Below, one piece after another: positions 1 through 12,073 of a stretch of DNA of 64,000 bases; within the stretch, counting starts at the first letter, position 1, and every line of letters starts with the position of its first letter. Origin of the DNA: Aurelia coerulea (Eukaryota > Cnidaria > Scyphozoa > Semaeostomeae > Ulmaridae); contig CM076956.1 in assembly GCA_039566865.1 (NCBI GenBank), positions 13,465,511-13,529,510 on the forward strand, read 5' to 3'. A program made the translations under genes and the position numbers. A model generated the notes under the pieces. It searched no databases, was not told the DNA's origin, and saw only the letters and a list, made by a program, of their open reading frames with translations.

Positions 1-345
1 TGGCAAACTTTTGCACGATTTTGCTCTAGAGATATTCAATCAAAGTTTGCTACCATCCTCATAAGAATCCGTTGAAAAATGATGGAGCTATGACCTTCAG
101 GAGACCAATTTGCCTGATGACTGAAACCAGCGAGCTGCCATTTTGTCTTACTATTTTGCAGCGATAAATAGCATCATGGAGGAAATGAAACAGCAGCCTC
201 CAATGTCATAGCTCTTTAGAAAATTCCGAGCAAACTTTATTTGAACATCTGAAGGGCAACATCAAATGAAAGTTTGGCAAGAATCTTTTTCCGTTTTGTC
301 GCAATCTTTTGGCAAACGGGGCACGATTTTTTGGGACTCCCTGTG
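1..345. mobile_element. 3' part of a TA-flanked MITE cut by the window edge
   Basis: The stretch ends in TTTTTTGGGACTCCCTGTG followed by TA, almost the same terminus as the complete element at 917-1641. The left terminus lies outside the window. No coding potential seen. Confidence 0.5.
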
Positions 346-359
346 TATATTTAGGTGTT

Positions 360-560
360 AGTTAGTTGCATGTTATTTGTTATTTATGTAATGGCTTTGT
401 AGTAGTCACAGTCTTTTCCTCCGCAGGGTATCGTCCTTGTAATGTAGTAAAGTAGTTTGTTAAGTATTGTCTTAAGTAAGTGAGTCATTTTTGTAAATGT
501 TCACATTGAATGTACTTTTCATTTGGGACAAGCCGACATGGTGAAATAGTATTTATCACG
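360..560. repeat. Dispersed repeat, also at about 11.2 kb and 14.35 kb
   Basis: Reverse-complemented, the block around 370-460 reads like the blocks at 11,215-11,310 and 14,350-14,430: a shared core of the form ACTACA-GAACGATACC, then GAGGAGCAAA, then a GTGACTACC-type end. Each copy is degenerate. Element class not identified. Confidence 0.45.
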
Positions 561-916
561 AGTGGGCTACCACAATTGGAAATTAAAGTGTGTTCCTTCC
601 TGGGATCAAGCCAGGGATCTTAGTGTCAAAAGGCTCTCTAAAAAATCACTGCGCTACTCAAATTTTGGAGAAATCTGAAGCCATTCAGATCCCTGGTCTT
701 ATACCATGACAGAGGCCATTTATTGACTTTTTCGTGTGTCGGCATGCCTTCACCAGAGCCATGCATACGTATGTATTTTTATTCGGCATACGCTTCTTTC
801 ATTCGAAATGGCTTCTGTCGTGGTGTAAGACCAGGGATCTGAATGACTTCGTATTTCTCTAAAATTTCATTGCGCTTTAGTGGCGCAATCATTTTTGGAG
901 AGACTTTTGATACATA

Positions 917-1641
917 CAGGATGTCTCAGAAAAATTGTTCGACGTTTCATTAAATATTGAAAAATAACAATATACCTTACCAGGCTCCTGGCTAGATAAC
1001 CCTGTTCCTGAGATTTTAAATTATTTTTGACGCCAGAATCTTGCGAATCCGCTACGAATTCACGAGTTACAAGCGTTTCAAGTTCAAGTTTGTTTGAAAG
1101 CTGAAACCAGACGCCCCTAACAGACTTGTTTTTCAAAAAAACGTCCCAAAATCGTGGCAAAAGAGGACTGTCTAATGTTTTACCTCTCGTTGATATCAGA
1201 GCAAACCAATAGGAATTCAAAAGTAATTTAATTCTTGTAACCATTGCCAAAACTTACTTAAGATTGCAAGTATCCAAAAACATGGAATGAAAATTTAATC
1301 GACGAGAGACGGGGCCATTCCAAATTATGCTCAACAGGGTTCCTCCAAGCATCCATCACCTTGATTCAATGTCAGAGAAAGTTTGTTTATCGAAAGTGCT
1401 TTTTAAATTTCATTTGATTTGCTTTGAATAAACGCGATTTTACTTTCACAAAATTTGCAATTTAGGGGCATCTGGTTTCAGCTTTCGCACAAACTTGAAC
1501 TTTCACCGATTTGCTAGCTTCTGGTGTCTAAAATTGACTGAAAATCTCAGCAATATGGCTATTTTGTCATGGAGCTTATTCATTGTTTCATCATTTTTAA
1601 ATATTTAATCAAACCTCGAACAATTTTTTTGGGACACCCTG
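917..1641. mobile_element. TA-flanked foldback MITE (725 bp)
   Basis: The ends are imperfect inverted repeats: CAGGATGTCTCAGAAAAATTG on the left and CAATTTTTTTGGGACACCCTG on the right, each next to TA. Internal blocks are also inverted, for example the CTGAAACCAG region near 1,100 against CTGGTTTCAG near 1,478. The minus-strand ORF inside (867-1250) is a by-product. Tc1/mariner-like by its TA target; no transposase. Confidence 0.7.
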
Positions 1642-1808
1642 TAGATCTCAGGTTCGTTCCCAGGCAAGGGCGCATTTTAATTTCCGTATTGAAAATATAG
1701 AAAGAAAGATTTTGGCCCATCTGACATTCCATATTATGTTAAATTGCCAGATCTTTTCATTGCTTTTAATTTTGTTTAATTTTTCAAGATAAACTATCTT
1801 TCTGGCAG

Positions 1809-4800
1809 CTCCAGATCACATGTCTGACTTGAAAAGATATGCGGAATTCAAGGAAATATTCCTGAAGACATTATTGAGAGCAACACCACCATCCAATGGA
1901 CAGAAGAAAATGAACTTGGTGTCAAAAGTGAACCAAGGTAGGCTGGAACTGTTTTGGTTGGAAAATTCAAACCAGTTAACCTGTATCTAACCAGAGAAAA
2001 ACTTTAAATCCCACAAGAAAAACAACAAATTAATCTGAAACCCTGAAAAGAGAGAAAATAAGTTAATGGCTGCAATAAAGAGCAACGTTGAATAACCGAA
2101 AACATGCACTCGTCAGTTTGGTTTGTGTGAGGGACAAATTAACGATACAAGCAAGCCGATTTAACACCTAGAAGAACAAATGATGTGTTTTGGTTAGTCA
2201 ACTGCAGCTTTTAACTTATGTTCTCTCCTTTCAGGGTTTCATTTAATTCGTCGTCTTTCTAGCAGAATTTAACAGTTCTCCCCCTTGTTACAGGTTAATC
2301 TGGTTGTTATTCTTTTACAGGAGTTAACAGTTTTCTTTCCACGGATTACAGTGTCTAATTTTGAGTTCATTGGTCTTTTACGATATTTCCGTTATTTAAG
2401 GCTATTTTTAAATTCTGTACCACAAGTCATTTGCAATTTCTCTGCACTCGTTGGTCGGATTTCTATACGGATTTTCGCTCTGAATAGCTCAAAGTGTCCT
2501 CTCTATGATAGACTTTAAAGTTTTACATTTGCAACGTTTTGTGTTTTGGCATTTATTCCATGCTCTGGATCACTGTGAAACGGCCAGGAAATGACGCTGC
2601 TATTCATTGTTTAAGCACTTAGATAAACAAAAGACGTCTTAAACGATGGAATTAGAAGAATTTCTGTCTTTGTTTTTCAAAAACAAAAGAGTTGTTAACG
2701 TCTTTGTTTTGAGAGAAATGTTTGTGTTTTAACAAAGGCCTTGGAACTTTTTGGAACTGATCGCTTTGGGAACAGTTCCAAGTAGTTCCAATCAGTTCCA
2801 TATGGAATGGTTCCAACAGTGTAAAGCCACACTGTCGTGGCTGTGATTGGCTAGTCGTGATGTTGAAATCACTAACAAAGACCTGGCCTCTAAATGATTA
2901 CCAAGTCTTTACGTCTTTTGATCATACTTTGTTTCGAGAATAAAGGGACTCAGATCGTTATCGTCTTCATGAATTCCAGTGTACAGCGAAATTACTGAAG
3001 CTTGCCTAATTCTATTCTTGTTTATTGTCTTATTCACCCAATCAGTGCCGCGACAGTGTGCCTCTAAAACGCTGCCTTACGAACACAAATCTATTTTTAC
3101 AGATTCTGAAGAAGATATAGCTGTATCTTGTGATAAATGCAGCAAACAATTTCAAAACAAGAATCAGCTTTCCAGCCATCAGTTGCTTGTTCATATGCCT
3201 AAAGAAGCATCAGAACATCGTTGCAATAAATGTGGTAAAGTTTTTCAAGCTGCTGCGTTTCTACAAACGCATCTTTGTAACCGGAGTGGCCAAAGAGATC
3301 ATGAATGTCAAATATGCAAGACAAGGTTTACTACTGGCAGCTCTTTGAAGATGCATGTAAGGAATCATTTTTACGTTCTGAAAAGAAGTAGATTGTGTTG
3401 ATTCAAGAAATTTCAGTTCAGATTTCATATTTCAATTTCCTCTACATGCAGTTAATCAATAATAGCTATACAAAGAAATAATTGAACTACAAGACTATAA
3501 TGCAATATTGCAGACAATTAATACATCAATACGTGAAATTAATGCAATATACCGGGTGTCCCAAAAAAAAAGTACTCCTGTTTCAAAAATCACCAAAAAT
3601 TGATTATCAAACCTTTGATAAAATTTTCTTTTTGAGTTGTTTCATCAAAGACCCAAAAATATTCATAGATGATAAAATGTTTGCTTTTGATGCAACAAGG
3701 TAGAACAATTATACGTTGAAAAACCTTATTTTGAACTATAGTTTTTAAGCAAAATAGTCAATCTTGCATAAGAGTCAAAATTTTTTCAAATTTTTTATCA
3801 TCTTTGAGGTCTGCCATGATTTCGCGCATTTCTTTCTGTCATTCATGACCAAACTAGATGCTTTACATGCACAAAGAAATTGATCTGGCAATGATCAGTG
3901 CTTTTTTGCAGTATGGTTCAAAACCAGGTAGCCCTAAAAAGAGCTAAATTTGCTACTTTTTATGCCAATTACAAGATCAGCTATATATTGAAAAATAATT
4001 TGGTCTTTGATATACTTGACAAAAAAGAAAATTGAAGATCGGCCGTTAAATCAATTTTTGATGATTTTTCAAACGGGAGTACTTTTTTTTGGGACACCCG
4101 GTACAAATTCAAAGCAAGGCAACAAGGTAAATTGTAGGCAGGGAATTACTTAAAGGAGGCGCTCTCCAAGTGGTGTAATCGAGGCACCTCCTGTTTGTTA
4201 GATGTGTATCATGTAACGGGTGGACCAAGAAAAGTGACACGCAGCATGACAGATTCTGTAAAAGACTACATTCTTGCATTCAGAAATTATTTTAAAATTT
4301 ATTTATGCTGGGAGCTACTTTTTTGGCCTACCCGTTATATTTTATTTCTTCTGCCATTGAGATTATCACAAAAAACTAGGGATGGATGGTGACCTTTTTG
4401 TATCCACTTTTCTGCAATCAACTTTCTGCACCCATTTCAGCGACAAATTGTTGGCAAAACTGACATTTATTACTCATTTAGTACTCTCATATTGCAGCAG
4501 AGGCTGATAAGAATTTGAGGAAAGGCATCTTTTCAAGTGTTGCATCACTAATCAAATTTAAAGCCAAGCCTGTGAATCAAATAGAATATTTAAATGATTG
4601 AAAAATACAGTTTCATCTGAATGGGTTCTATCATAAAAACATTCAATGCTTACTTCAATAAAGGTCTTCAATAAATGTAACAAACATTTTTAGTTTTTCG
4701 CTCCATTTTGAAGCCAACTATTTCTGATGAAGCGAAAGTGACACATTTAAAGAATGCGATTTAGAAGATCCTAACTACATTCTATCGTTTTCCAGATGAG

Positions 4801-6705
4801 AATACACTCTGATGATAAGCCGTACAAGTGTCAGACATGCGGACAGGGCTTTCCACGAAGATCAAGTCTTAATTATCATATAACTAAACATACAGGGGAG
4901 CGAGAATATCAATGCAAAACATGCGGAAAAGAGTTTGCATTGCTTAATAATTTGCGAGATCATGAAAGAATACATAGCGGTAAGTAGCATGCTTTTTTAT
5001 TTTCGTTTGGTGAAGCCAACGGGAGGAGGTATTTCTATAGTTTTTTAGAGATGAATAAACACAATCATCTAATTAAAGGACATGTGCTCTCTTTCTTGAT
5101 AGAGCATTCGGCATAGAAATGGCCATTCTCAGGGCGTAGCTAAAAATGAAAATGTACCAAAACACAACACAACCATACTAAGTAGCTCTTTTCCAAGGCT
5201 GCAAAAGAGCCATGCCGAGTAACCTGCTTAAATGACAAGATAGCCTGTTCCAGTGGCTGTATCTTCGTTTTCTGTCAGCGAAATAACCTCAGTCGAATGA
5301 TTCGTCAGATAGCCCCTCTCCTGAGATATATCCAAATCGGACCTTCTATGCTGACATTAGCATCCTCTTATTTGAAAAATTGCTATTCCAAAACATGCAA
5401 AAATGGGTGAAGACCTGCCTCAAACTTCTGCAGCTTATCTATCTCTCGGCATTGACTACAGCACATTCTTTTCATGATAGAATTGAATGCAATACAATGA
5501 AAGTGCAATTCTCCAGTGGTAACTGTTCTGTTAGTTGAATATTTGATATATGTAGGCTGGCTTTCTGTGTATGTCCTCTGATGTTTTTATTTCAACGTTT
5601 TAGTCGTGTTTGTCCTGAAATCAAGATCATTTCCACATGCTCGCAGAAGCTATCACGTGAAGAGGACCTTGTTTGCTTAGAGCAGCATGTTTTTTTTTAT
5701 TTTTTTATCATTCTTTAAAGTTGCTTATTTACAAATAGTTATCAGCATAATTTACATCAACTAATTTAAACCAACTAGAACTAAAAATAATTACGTAATA
5801 TAAAATATAATACAATTTTTCCTATCTACAATTTTTCCCATTTACAACACAATTTACAACTGCAGTTTGCCCCCTTCCAAGCTTTTATTTTCTTTTTGAA
5901 AGCTGCCACTGAGGAAATGACTACCTGTCCTTCAAGCCCTCCTCCAATTGGTTACCAATCGATCAAATTCAAACGTTTTTTTCATCCTTTGGAGATAAAC
6001 TTGGCTCCTGCTGCTGACAAATCAAATATCCATTCTGCTCAAATGGAGGTTTCAAGTTCTGAACCAAACGATACAAGGAAAGCTCCAGTTATGATTCTCT
6101 TCAAGGCGTTATGATGTTATGTTATGTTATGTTATGTTATGTTATGTTATGTTATGTTATGTTATGTTATGTTATGTTATGTTATGTTATGTTATGTTAT
6201 GTTATGTTATGTTATGTTATGTTATGTTATGTGAAGCAACTGTTGAATTTTAATCAGGGCGTTTTTATGGTCTAAGGTAACATAGCCTTTCTCTTCGATT
6301 TCAGGTGAGCGTCCATTTTCTTGTCAAGAGTGTGGTAAGTCGTTCACAGTGTCATCAACATTGCGTCGTCATTTGTTGACCCACAGTGGTGAAAAACCAT
6401 ACCCATGCACTGTCTGCAGCAGTCGCTTTACAAGGCTTATTCATCTACAGGCGCATATGAGAGTCCATAGTGGCGACCGTCCTTTTAAATGCTCTGATTG
6501 CGATAAAGGATTTTCACAATCGTCTCATTTACGGAGACACAAGAAGATCCATGAACGAGAAAAGAGTCAGAATTGTGAAAAATGCGGAACAGAATTGTCA
6601 AAGGATACCAATGGAATGCCTCATTTGTGTGTTCCGCAAAATACTGATCAAGCGCTACGCCAGTTGTCGTTTCCTTTCTTCGATAAGCAATTTTTGCAGA
6701 CGTGA
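1809..6705 (+). CDS. C2H2 zinc-finger protein, multi-exon
   Basis: Four exons fit together: 1809-1937, 3046-3356, 4796-4979 and 6305-6705 (stop at 6703-6705). Phases agree at each join: 1937/3046 is phase 1, 3356/4796 is phase 0 and rebuilds one finger (LKMH joined to MRIH), and 4979/6305 is phase 1 and rebuilds the linker HSGERPF. Donors are GTAGGC, GTAAGG and GTAAGT; acceptors are GGCAG, AATCAG, TTCCAG and TTTCAG. The product has eight C2H2 fingers joined by HSGE(K/R)P-type linkers. Finger 2 lacks a normal second His, and the last CEKC...HLC unit is degenerate. Such tandem fingers normally bind DNA in the nucleus as transcription regulators; the target is unknown. The first exon is least certain: it may start at ATG 1820 or receive an upstream exon, because it opens in phase 1. 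The KRAB or BTB domains known from other families are not visible. Confidence 0.8.
1965..2190. repeat. Dispersed repeat, sister of 17,040-17,285
   Basis: Lies in the first zinc-finger intron. It shares blocks in the same order with 17,040-17,285: GAGAAAAACT, AATTAATCT, GAAACCCTGAAA/AAACCTGAAA, TCGTCAGTTTGGTT/TCATCAGTTTGGTT and AACAAATTA. The 17 kb copy keeps a hammerhead-like core on its minus strand. Here that core is eroded: CTGACGA remains but the GAAACTAGT half is lost. Confidence 0.55.
3552..4101. mobile_element. TA-flanked MITE (550 bp) with long terminal inverted repeats
   Basis: Left end CCGGGTGTCCCAAAAAAAA and right end TTTTTTTTGGGACACCCGG, each preceded or followed by TA. The inverted similarity continues inward past GTACTCC and a CAAAAATCA-type block. 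It lies in a zinc-finger intron. TA target and size suggest a non-autonomous Tc1/mariner-like element. No transposase. Confidence 0.8.
5690..5935 (-). mobile_element. 3' end of a 5'-truncated LINE (minus strand)
   Basis: On the minus strand, about 5920 down to 5850 translates as SVAAFKKKIKAW followed by CSCKLC. This parallels TLSAFKKRIKDW and CTCKIC at the end of the better preserved LINE at 54.4 kb. A shared A-rich 3' UTR follows (the AACTAATTTAAACCAACTA-type block), ending in a poly-T run on the plus strand near 5690. Inserted in the last zinc-finger intron. Confidence 0.65.
6113..6232. repeat. Pentanucleotide microsatellite (GTTAT)n
   Basis: About two dozen uninterrupted TTATG units, 70 bp before the last zinc-finger exon. 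The purity of the array suggests recent expansion or slippage. Confidence 0.95.
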
Positions 6706-7518
6706 GTGAATTGAGAAGTTATTATGTCTCGTTAAAAGCAAATACACGTACTGACTTAAAGTAAATCAATTGAGCGTAAAGCGGCTCAGCTAGGTTGACT
6801 GGGTCAATCTAAATATAACCTATTGTATTTGATTTTCTGGATGGAGCGTTTGGGTTTTGGCCTAACCTGCAAACCCTCCAAACGCACTATTTTGGGGAAT
6901 CTCCTGAATTACCACGAAATACGAGCTGAGGAAAATATTTGAATAGAAATTCAATCGCATTCATAAATTTCGTCCTGAACAGATATTTTTCTTTATGCTA
7001 CAATGGTTTCAAAAAGTTACAATTGCATCTGTCTAATAAGAAACAGTAATCGGCGAAGTAGTTTGCTTGGGTGTGAAAAATAAGTTAGTTCTTGCTACCC
7101 TCATTTTTTAATGAAATGCATTTTGTATAATCCTTCATGGAATTATTACGAACAAGCAATCAGATACACCCAATGGAAAGTTATCCATGGATAAGATCCT
7201 TAAAAATGCTCATTCGTGCTTGGTTTTTTGCAGGTGCACAATGATTGAAGGAATATGTTCCTTTGTGAATTTTCCCTTGGGCATTTCTATGTTTGTCAAT
7301 TGTTAGCTTTCAAATTTCTATTGAAATGTGTGCCTAACTATGTGTGTCTAACTACAACGCAGTGCTTATGACTGAGGAGATACCACAACACAGCACATTT
7401 TCAGTTTTCGGCAAATCCAAAAGCTCTGGTTTAGTGATGGAAGCAAATTTGGACTTTCAAGATCAATATTCCAACTCTCCATTCACCAATATCAACGAAC
7501 AAAGAATTTATCTTCAAG

Positions 7519-7826
7519 CCCGGTGGGGTCACTACCATATGTACCAGTACGGGATGTGCCATTTTTTGGGGTACCTTTTTCAGGCTGAAAATATATTTTA
7601 GGGTGTCATTTTGGAAGAAAAACGCTTCAGGGTATTGAATTTGATCTAATTTCAGATACTTGGTTAAAATTTTCGAATCTTGGTCACAATTTTAGGGTAT
7701 CTGTTTTGAATGGCCCGTAAATTTTGGGGTATGGTTTTTTTAAAAATTCAGAAATTTTAGGGTATGATTTTACAATTCAAAATGGCACACCCCCGTCATC
7801 CGCCTATTGAAGTGACCCCCCCCGGG
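7519..7826. mobile_element. MITE (308 bp) with perfect 8-bp target-site duplication
   Basis: The ends are CCCGGTGGGGTCACT and AGTGACCCCCCCCGGG. The flanks are identical 8-mers, TCTTCAAG, at 7511-7518 and 7827-7834. The interior has several TTAGGGTAT or TTTGGGGTAT repeats. An 8-bp duplication is the hAT-type length, but the termini are not typical CAG..CTG. Confidence 0.8.
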
Positions 7827-8567
7827 TCTTCAAGTTAGCTATTGAGGATTATTTTAAAAATTCTTGTGGATTGATTGGATCTAAATTCTTGTCACTAGGG
7901 CCGATAAAATCTGATGCGTTTTTTTTAACACCCGGTATGTTGGAGCAATGGTGTAATCCTTTATTTGACGTTAAACGACAGCTCAGGGTAATGTTATAAT
8001 TTTAAAGTATATAATGTTGACAAAGAAATTATAGTTTGAAAGTCGCAAAGTCTGAATAAATGTGCTGGATTCTTGCCACTTATGCGAATTGTTGGGAGTT
8101 TAATATTTTATAAATATATTTACATGTATCTACAGAAAATATATGCAATAAACATCATATTTCAGAACGTCAAAGCTGATACGCTTGGCTAATTCTTCAT
8201 AAAAAATCAGTCCCTCAGATCACAGGGAGCCCACATAAAAAGTAGTAAGAAAGCAAACGAAATGCGGCTTCTGCGAGTGAGATACGGCAAAAGCAGCATA
8301 TGCGGAGGAAGCGCGGAGGAAGGAAGGAGAAAACCAAGAAGCTTGATTAATCAAAACGAGAATCAAAGCACGTCTTTGCTTCTCGTAATCAAAATTTCTT
8401 GAGTAATGCATTGAAAAGGGGTGCAAGCAGAGATGATTTGGGATTAATGAAAATGAAGTGCTCGAGGTTTGATATTTGAGGAAACTTTTGGTTGTAGGTC
8501 AAAGGGCCAAGTTTCCAAAGCAAGTCCCTCGACAACAGGCTTTGAGAATCACAGCAGTAATCGATTA

Positions 8568-9076
8568 CAGGGTTGCCAGATTTGAATCCTAAATATATGC
8601 CAAAAATGCTAAAAAGACAAGCCAGATGGCTGGAAAATAAGCCAAAATTGAAAAATTTGCGCACGACGTCATCGTTCCATTACTGCGCATGCCCACAAAT
8701 TTTTACTGCGCATTTCATCATTGGCTTTCCTCACCACGCATGCCCAAACAAGCCAATCTTTTGTGTTTACCCGTGTCGCAGACTCAATACATAAATCCCT
8801 CTAATTGAGCGAAACAAGAGACTTTTGGAATGAGTCTTCCTGTGTCGGTGAACTAAGTATGGTTTCCAGGGAGGGCCTAATTTGCTAAGATGGTGCATTA
8901 TTACAGCCAAAACGACTAAGAAAAAATAAATTTGTGAAAGGAAAATATGAATTTTAAAAAGTCAAAGATAAGCCAAATTTGAGAAAAAAGCCAAACTCAA
9001 ATTTTCCAAGCCAGTTAGGTTGAGAAAAAGCCAAACTCGTGAAACTTGCCTTAAAAAAGCCAACATGGCAACCCTG
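8568..9076. mobile_element. hAT-like MITE (509 bp)
   Basis: Termini CAGGGTTGCCA and TGGCAACCCTG are exact inverted repeats. Flanking 8-mers are ATCGATTA (8560-8567) and ATCTATTA (9077-9084), one mismatch. The interior repeats AAGCCAAA(TTTG) motifs. No transposase. Two ORFs over this area (8389-8664 minus and 8573-8794 plus) are by-products. Confidence 0.8.
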
Positions 9077-9280
9077 ATCTATTAGCTGCTGCTATTTGTT
9101 TACTGCCTGCTTTGCTATGTTACCTAGCGCCGAAAACAGTTCTTTTCTTTAAAATTATGAATGCATTCAAGCCGCATCTGGACAAGTACAGCGTTTGCAA
9201 CACCAATTTATTCTCCTTTTTCAAAGTCTGTGAAAATTAAAGTAAATAACGGCACACATTGGTATAACAATAGACTTTAC

Positions 9281-9490
9281 CTGCGAGGGTTTTCGTGGGC
9301 TCGGAAGTAGGAGGTATATACTTGATATGATAAGTTTTTCCTTTGCATGGTTGATTAAAACTGCTATTCTCTCATTATTTGCTTTGAATAGTGACGCAGT
9401 TTCCAACGACTCTTGATCTTCCATGGCAACCATGGCACGCAAACGAGACTCAGCAAGAGGCGCGTTGGGGGACATAACAGGTGGCAACTT
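9281..9490 (-). CDS. Candidate orphan exon on the minus strand, product unknown
   Basis: On the minus strand an open block of exactly 70 codons is bounded by a pyrimidine-rich TTTTTTAATCAG acceptor and a strong CGCAG|GTAAAG donor, phase 0 at both ends. It begins KLPPVMSPNAPLAESRLRA and continues as a mixed, slightly acidic, plausibly helical sequence with MEDQESLETASLF. Composition looks coding, unlike nearby shadow ORFs. I do not recognise the family and could not find partner exons within the window, so it could also be a relic or a retroposed fragment. Confidence 0.35.
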
Positions 9491-11214
9491 CTGATTAAAA
9501 AACAGAATCACTGCTTGTTTTGTTTTGTTTTCATTGGTTGCTTGGAAACATAATGCCTCTAAAAGCTTCTCGAGGCGATGATGCGATGCAAATAAGTTGC
9601 GGTTACCACACTGTTAATTTACATGGATTTGATGTTCCCAGAATCATACTTAATAGGCCTTATTGACCTTATAGACAATTACGCTAGAGATAGCTGTGAG
9701 GAATTTTTTACCAATTACCAATTACAGAATGCAATGCATCTTGGTAAGAGTTTCTTGCCACCATCTTTAGGGTAGTCGTCTAATGTTCTCCCATTGTTCT
9801 GGCAAAATTCAGGACCAGACGATTCTACTGGTAAAGTTTCAAGATTTAAGGGTATGGTTCGTAAACACTTGTGCTCGCTCAGTTCTAATTTTTTTCGCCA
9901 TGCGCAATTTTTTGGATCTTTTGATCTATGATTCGTATCCCTTTGCAGACCGATTACGATGAGAAGAGTCTCAGTAATTGCTCATTAAAAAGAGACTTAC
10001 GCCAACAGAGACTGCTCACCTTGGAGAAATTGGAGCGTCCGACAGCCCATCAATAGCGACAACCAGGCCCGTGTAATCAGTGTAATCCCTTTGCACCCAG
10101 GACAGACTTGAATTGAAATGATAGCGTGAGTTGCTTTTGACTGACAAGCCATTTAACAGCTGCTGCTGAAAGGCGACCCTCCTTAAAAGTATCATATATG
10201 AAACATTACAAAATTATTAGCGGTCAGCGGTCAGGAACTTCTATGGCCGATAAGTCAAGCCCGCAAACGTAATTAATCAAGGCAAAACGTTTCTCCGATT
10301 TTTAGATGGCTAGCTCATCGGTCATTCATGAGAAAGGGGGCTGTTAAGACAAGGACCTTGTGAAATTTACATGTAATATAGATTACAGTTCTTTCAGAGA
10401 AATCAACCTTATTGGCCCTGCTCTTCAGCTTTCCCTGACAGTCTGACCTTCACCATTAGTGCCAGTAATTGTTTACTTTTTTTGTAATCATCTAACCTCC
10501 GAAAAAATCTGCCCACTATCCCCCAACCACGTTGGAGATGATTGTGCAGTTCTCGTGAGTATCACCTAACATCAAATGCTTTGCATCATCTGTTGTACCA
10601 TTTCTGTGCCTAAAGCTTAGCCTTGCAGACTTGTTCCTACTGCTTTAATTTGCCCGCTCCAGCGATCTAAGGATTGGGTTTAGAGGAGAAATGTAACGTA
10701 GCAGAATGACGATGGAGTTGACTAATGAGTCACTGTGCATCTCATCAAGATAAAGTCTTAATTCTATGTTGTTCTTTTGGTTAAATGCGTAAATGCTTAG
10801 ATTTGAAGGAAGAGGGAGCAAACTAAAGATCAGCTTTTAAGATGCAGTGCGCACGTAAGACATTAAAATCGTACAGTGACGAAGGAAGACTACAAACTTG
10901 GTTGATATGTTCAGAATTGATCTTAGTGCCGACCTGGCTGGCAATTATCAGAAGGATCCCTTTTCAACTTGTCCTGTTTGAACTTTTGTCAGCCTGTGAG
11001 TATTGCCTCTCACATTGTATGTTGTGTTATCATCAAACAGAATGTAATCTTTCAGGTTTTATGTTGCCATGAGGTAGACATAGTTTTCGCTCCAAATGAT
11101 ATTGTTCTAGTAGTAGGGTATAGTATTCTGTAATTAGTGTTATAAGTAATATGTATATAGTAAGTTATTTTTTTTCTATATCCACTAAAAGATTACAATA
11201 TATATATATATTAC

Positions 11215-11330
11215 TTACACTACCTACAAATTACTATACAATACTACAGGAACGATACCCCGAGGAGCAAAAGGCTGTGACTACCCCGAAGCCATTTAGA
11301 CATGGAGCTAAAACTACTATAGTCTGTCTC
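11215..11330. repeat. Dispersed repeat copy (see 360-560)
   Basis: Contains ACTACAGGAACGATACC, GAGGAGCAAAAGG and GTGACTACC in the same order as the reverse complement of 370-460 and as 14,350-14,430. Confidence 0.4.
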
Positions 11331-12073
11331 AAATTACTTGCCATGAGAAATATCTGCGATCAGGTTGACTTTTGTTTGTATTGGTAAATAAGGCATAATC
11401 GCAAATATTGCATGACATCTAATGTGAGATAGACACTTAAAAATACATGACTTAACTAAAGAAAAACAAGAACAAAAACAAAATAAACTAAAATGGGACA
11501 TGTAACATTGTGGCTGTGGTGAAGTGAGTTATAACGGAGTAAGTAATTAAATGATGTATAAAAGAAATCTTGCAGGTAGCTATGGCAATATTTATTGAAT
11601 AACAATAAAATTAACATCAAATTTACATTGACGTGTTGCGCATCAATATTTAAAATCCTCTTGACAACCAGCTTGTGGAAAACAAAACGAATCCTTGTTG
11701 CTTACTTTTAAGATCTACTTGAAATCGGTTTCTTGCATTAGTTGGGTTGTGCATGCTGCACATCTGGAAGAGTTGCATGGACATGTGTGAAGCAGTGACG
11801 TGAATTTGAATTCCTATTGAAATACCCAGTTCTCTAGGGAGAAATAGTATCATAAGTTATTACTAGCATTTCAATGACTGAGATTTATTTAATGGGTTAA
11901 AGTTAGAATTTCAGAAAGTTGCAGAATATTCAACGGAGAGTGAATTTACCAAGATTTGAAGTGTTGACGTCCTGAAGAGTGTTGAACTGTCTACATTTCA
12001 AAGAAACCCACAAACGAAAGTCAAGGAAAGCAACAGAATTACACACGAGAAGATCGACCAAAGAAATATAAGC

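Larger units (their letters stand above)
9085..12073. other. Intergenic region between the zinc-finger and CUB genes
   Basis: Apart from the candidate exon at 9281-9490 and the dispersed repeat near 11.2 kb, I see no supportable gene. The ORFs here are short and lack matching splice partners. The last 200 bases before 12,074 are probably promoter and 5' UTR of the CUB gene; no clear TATA box can be assigned. Confidence 0.5.

Noticed and set aside
867..1250. 127-aa minus-strand ORF
   Set aside because: Covers the arm of a MITE with inverted repeats; no domain, no splice evidence.
8389..8794. ORFs of 91 and 73 aa on opposite strands
   Set aside because: They overlap the boundary of the 8,568-9,076 hAT MITE and have no recognisable motif.
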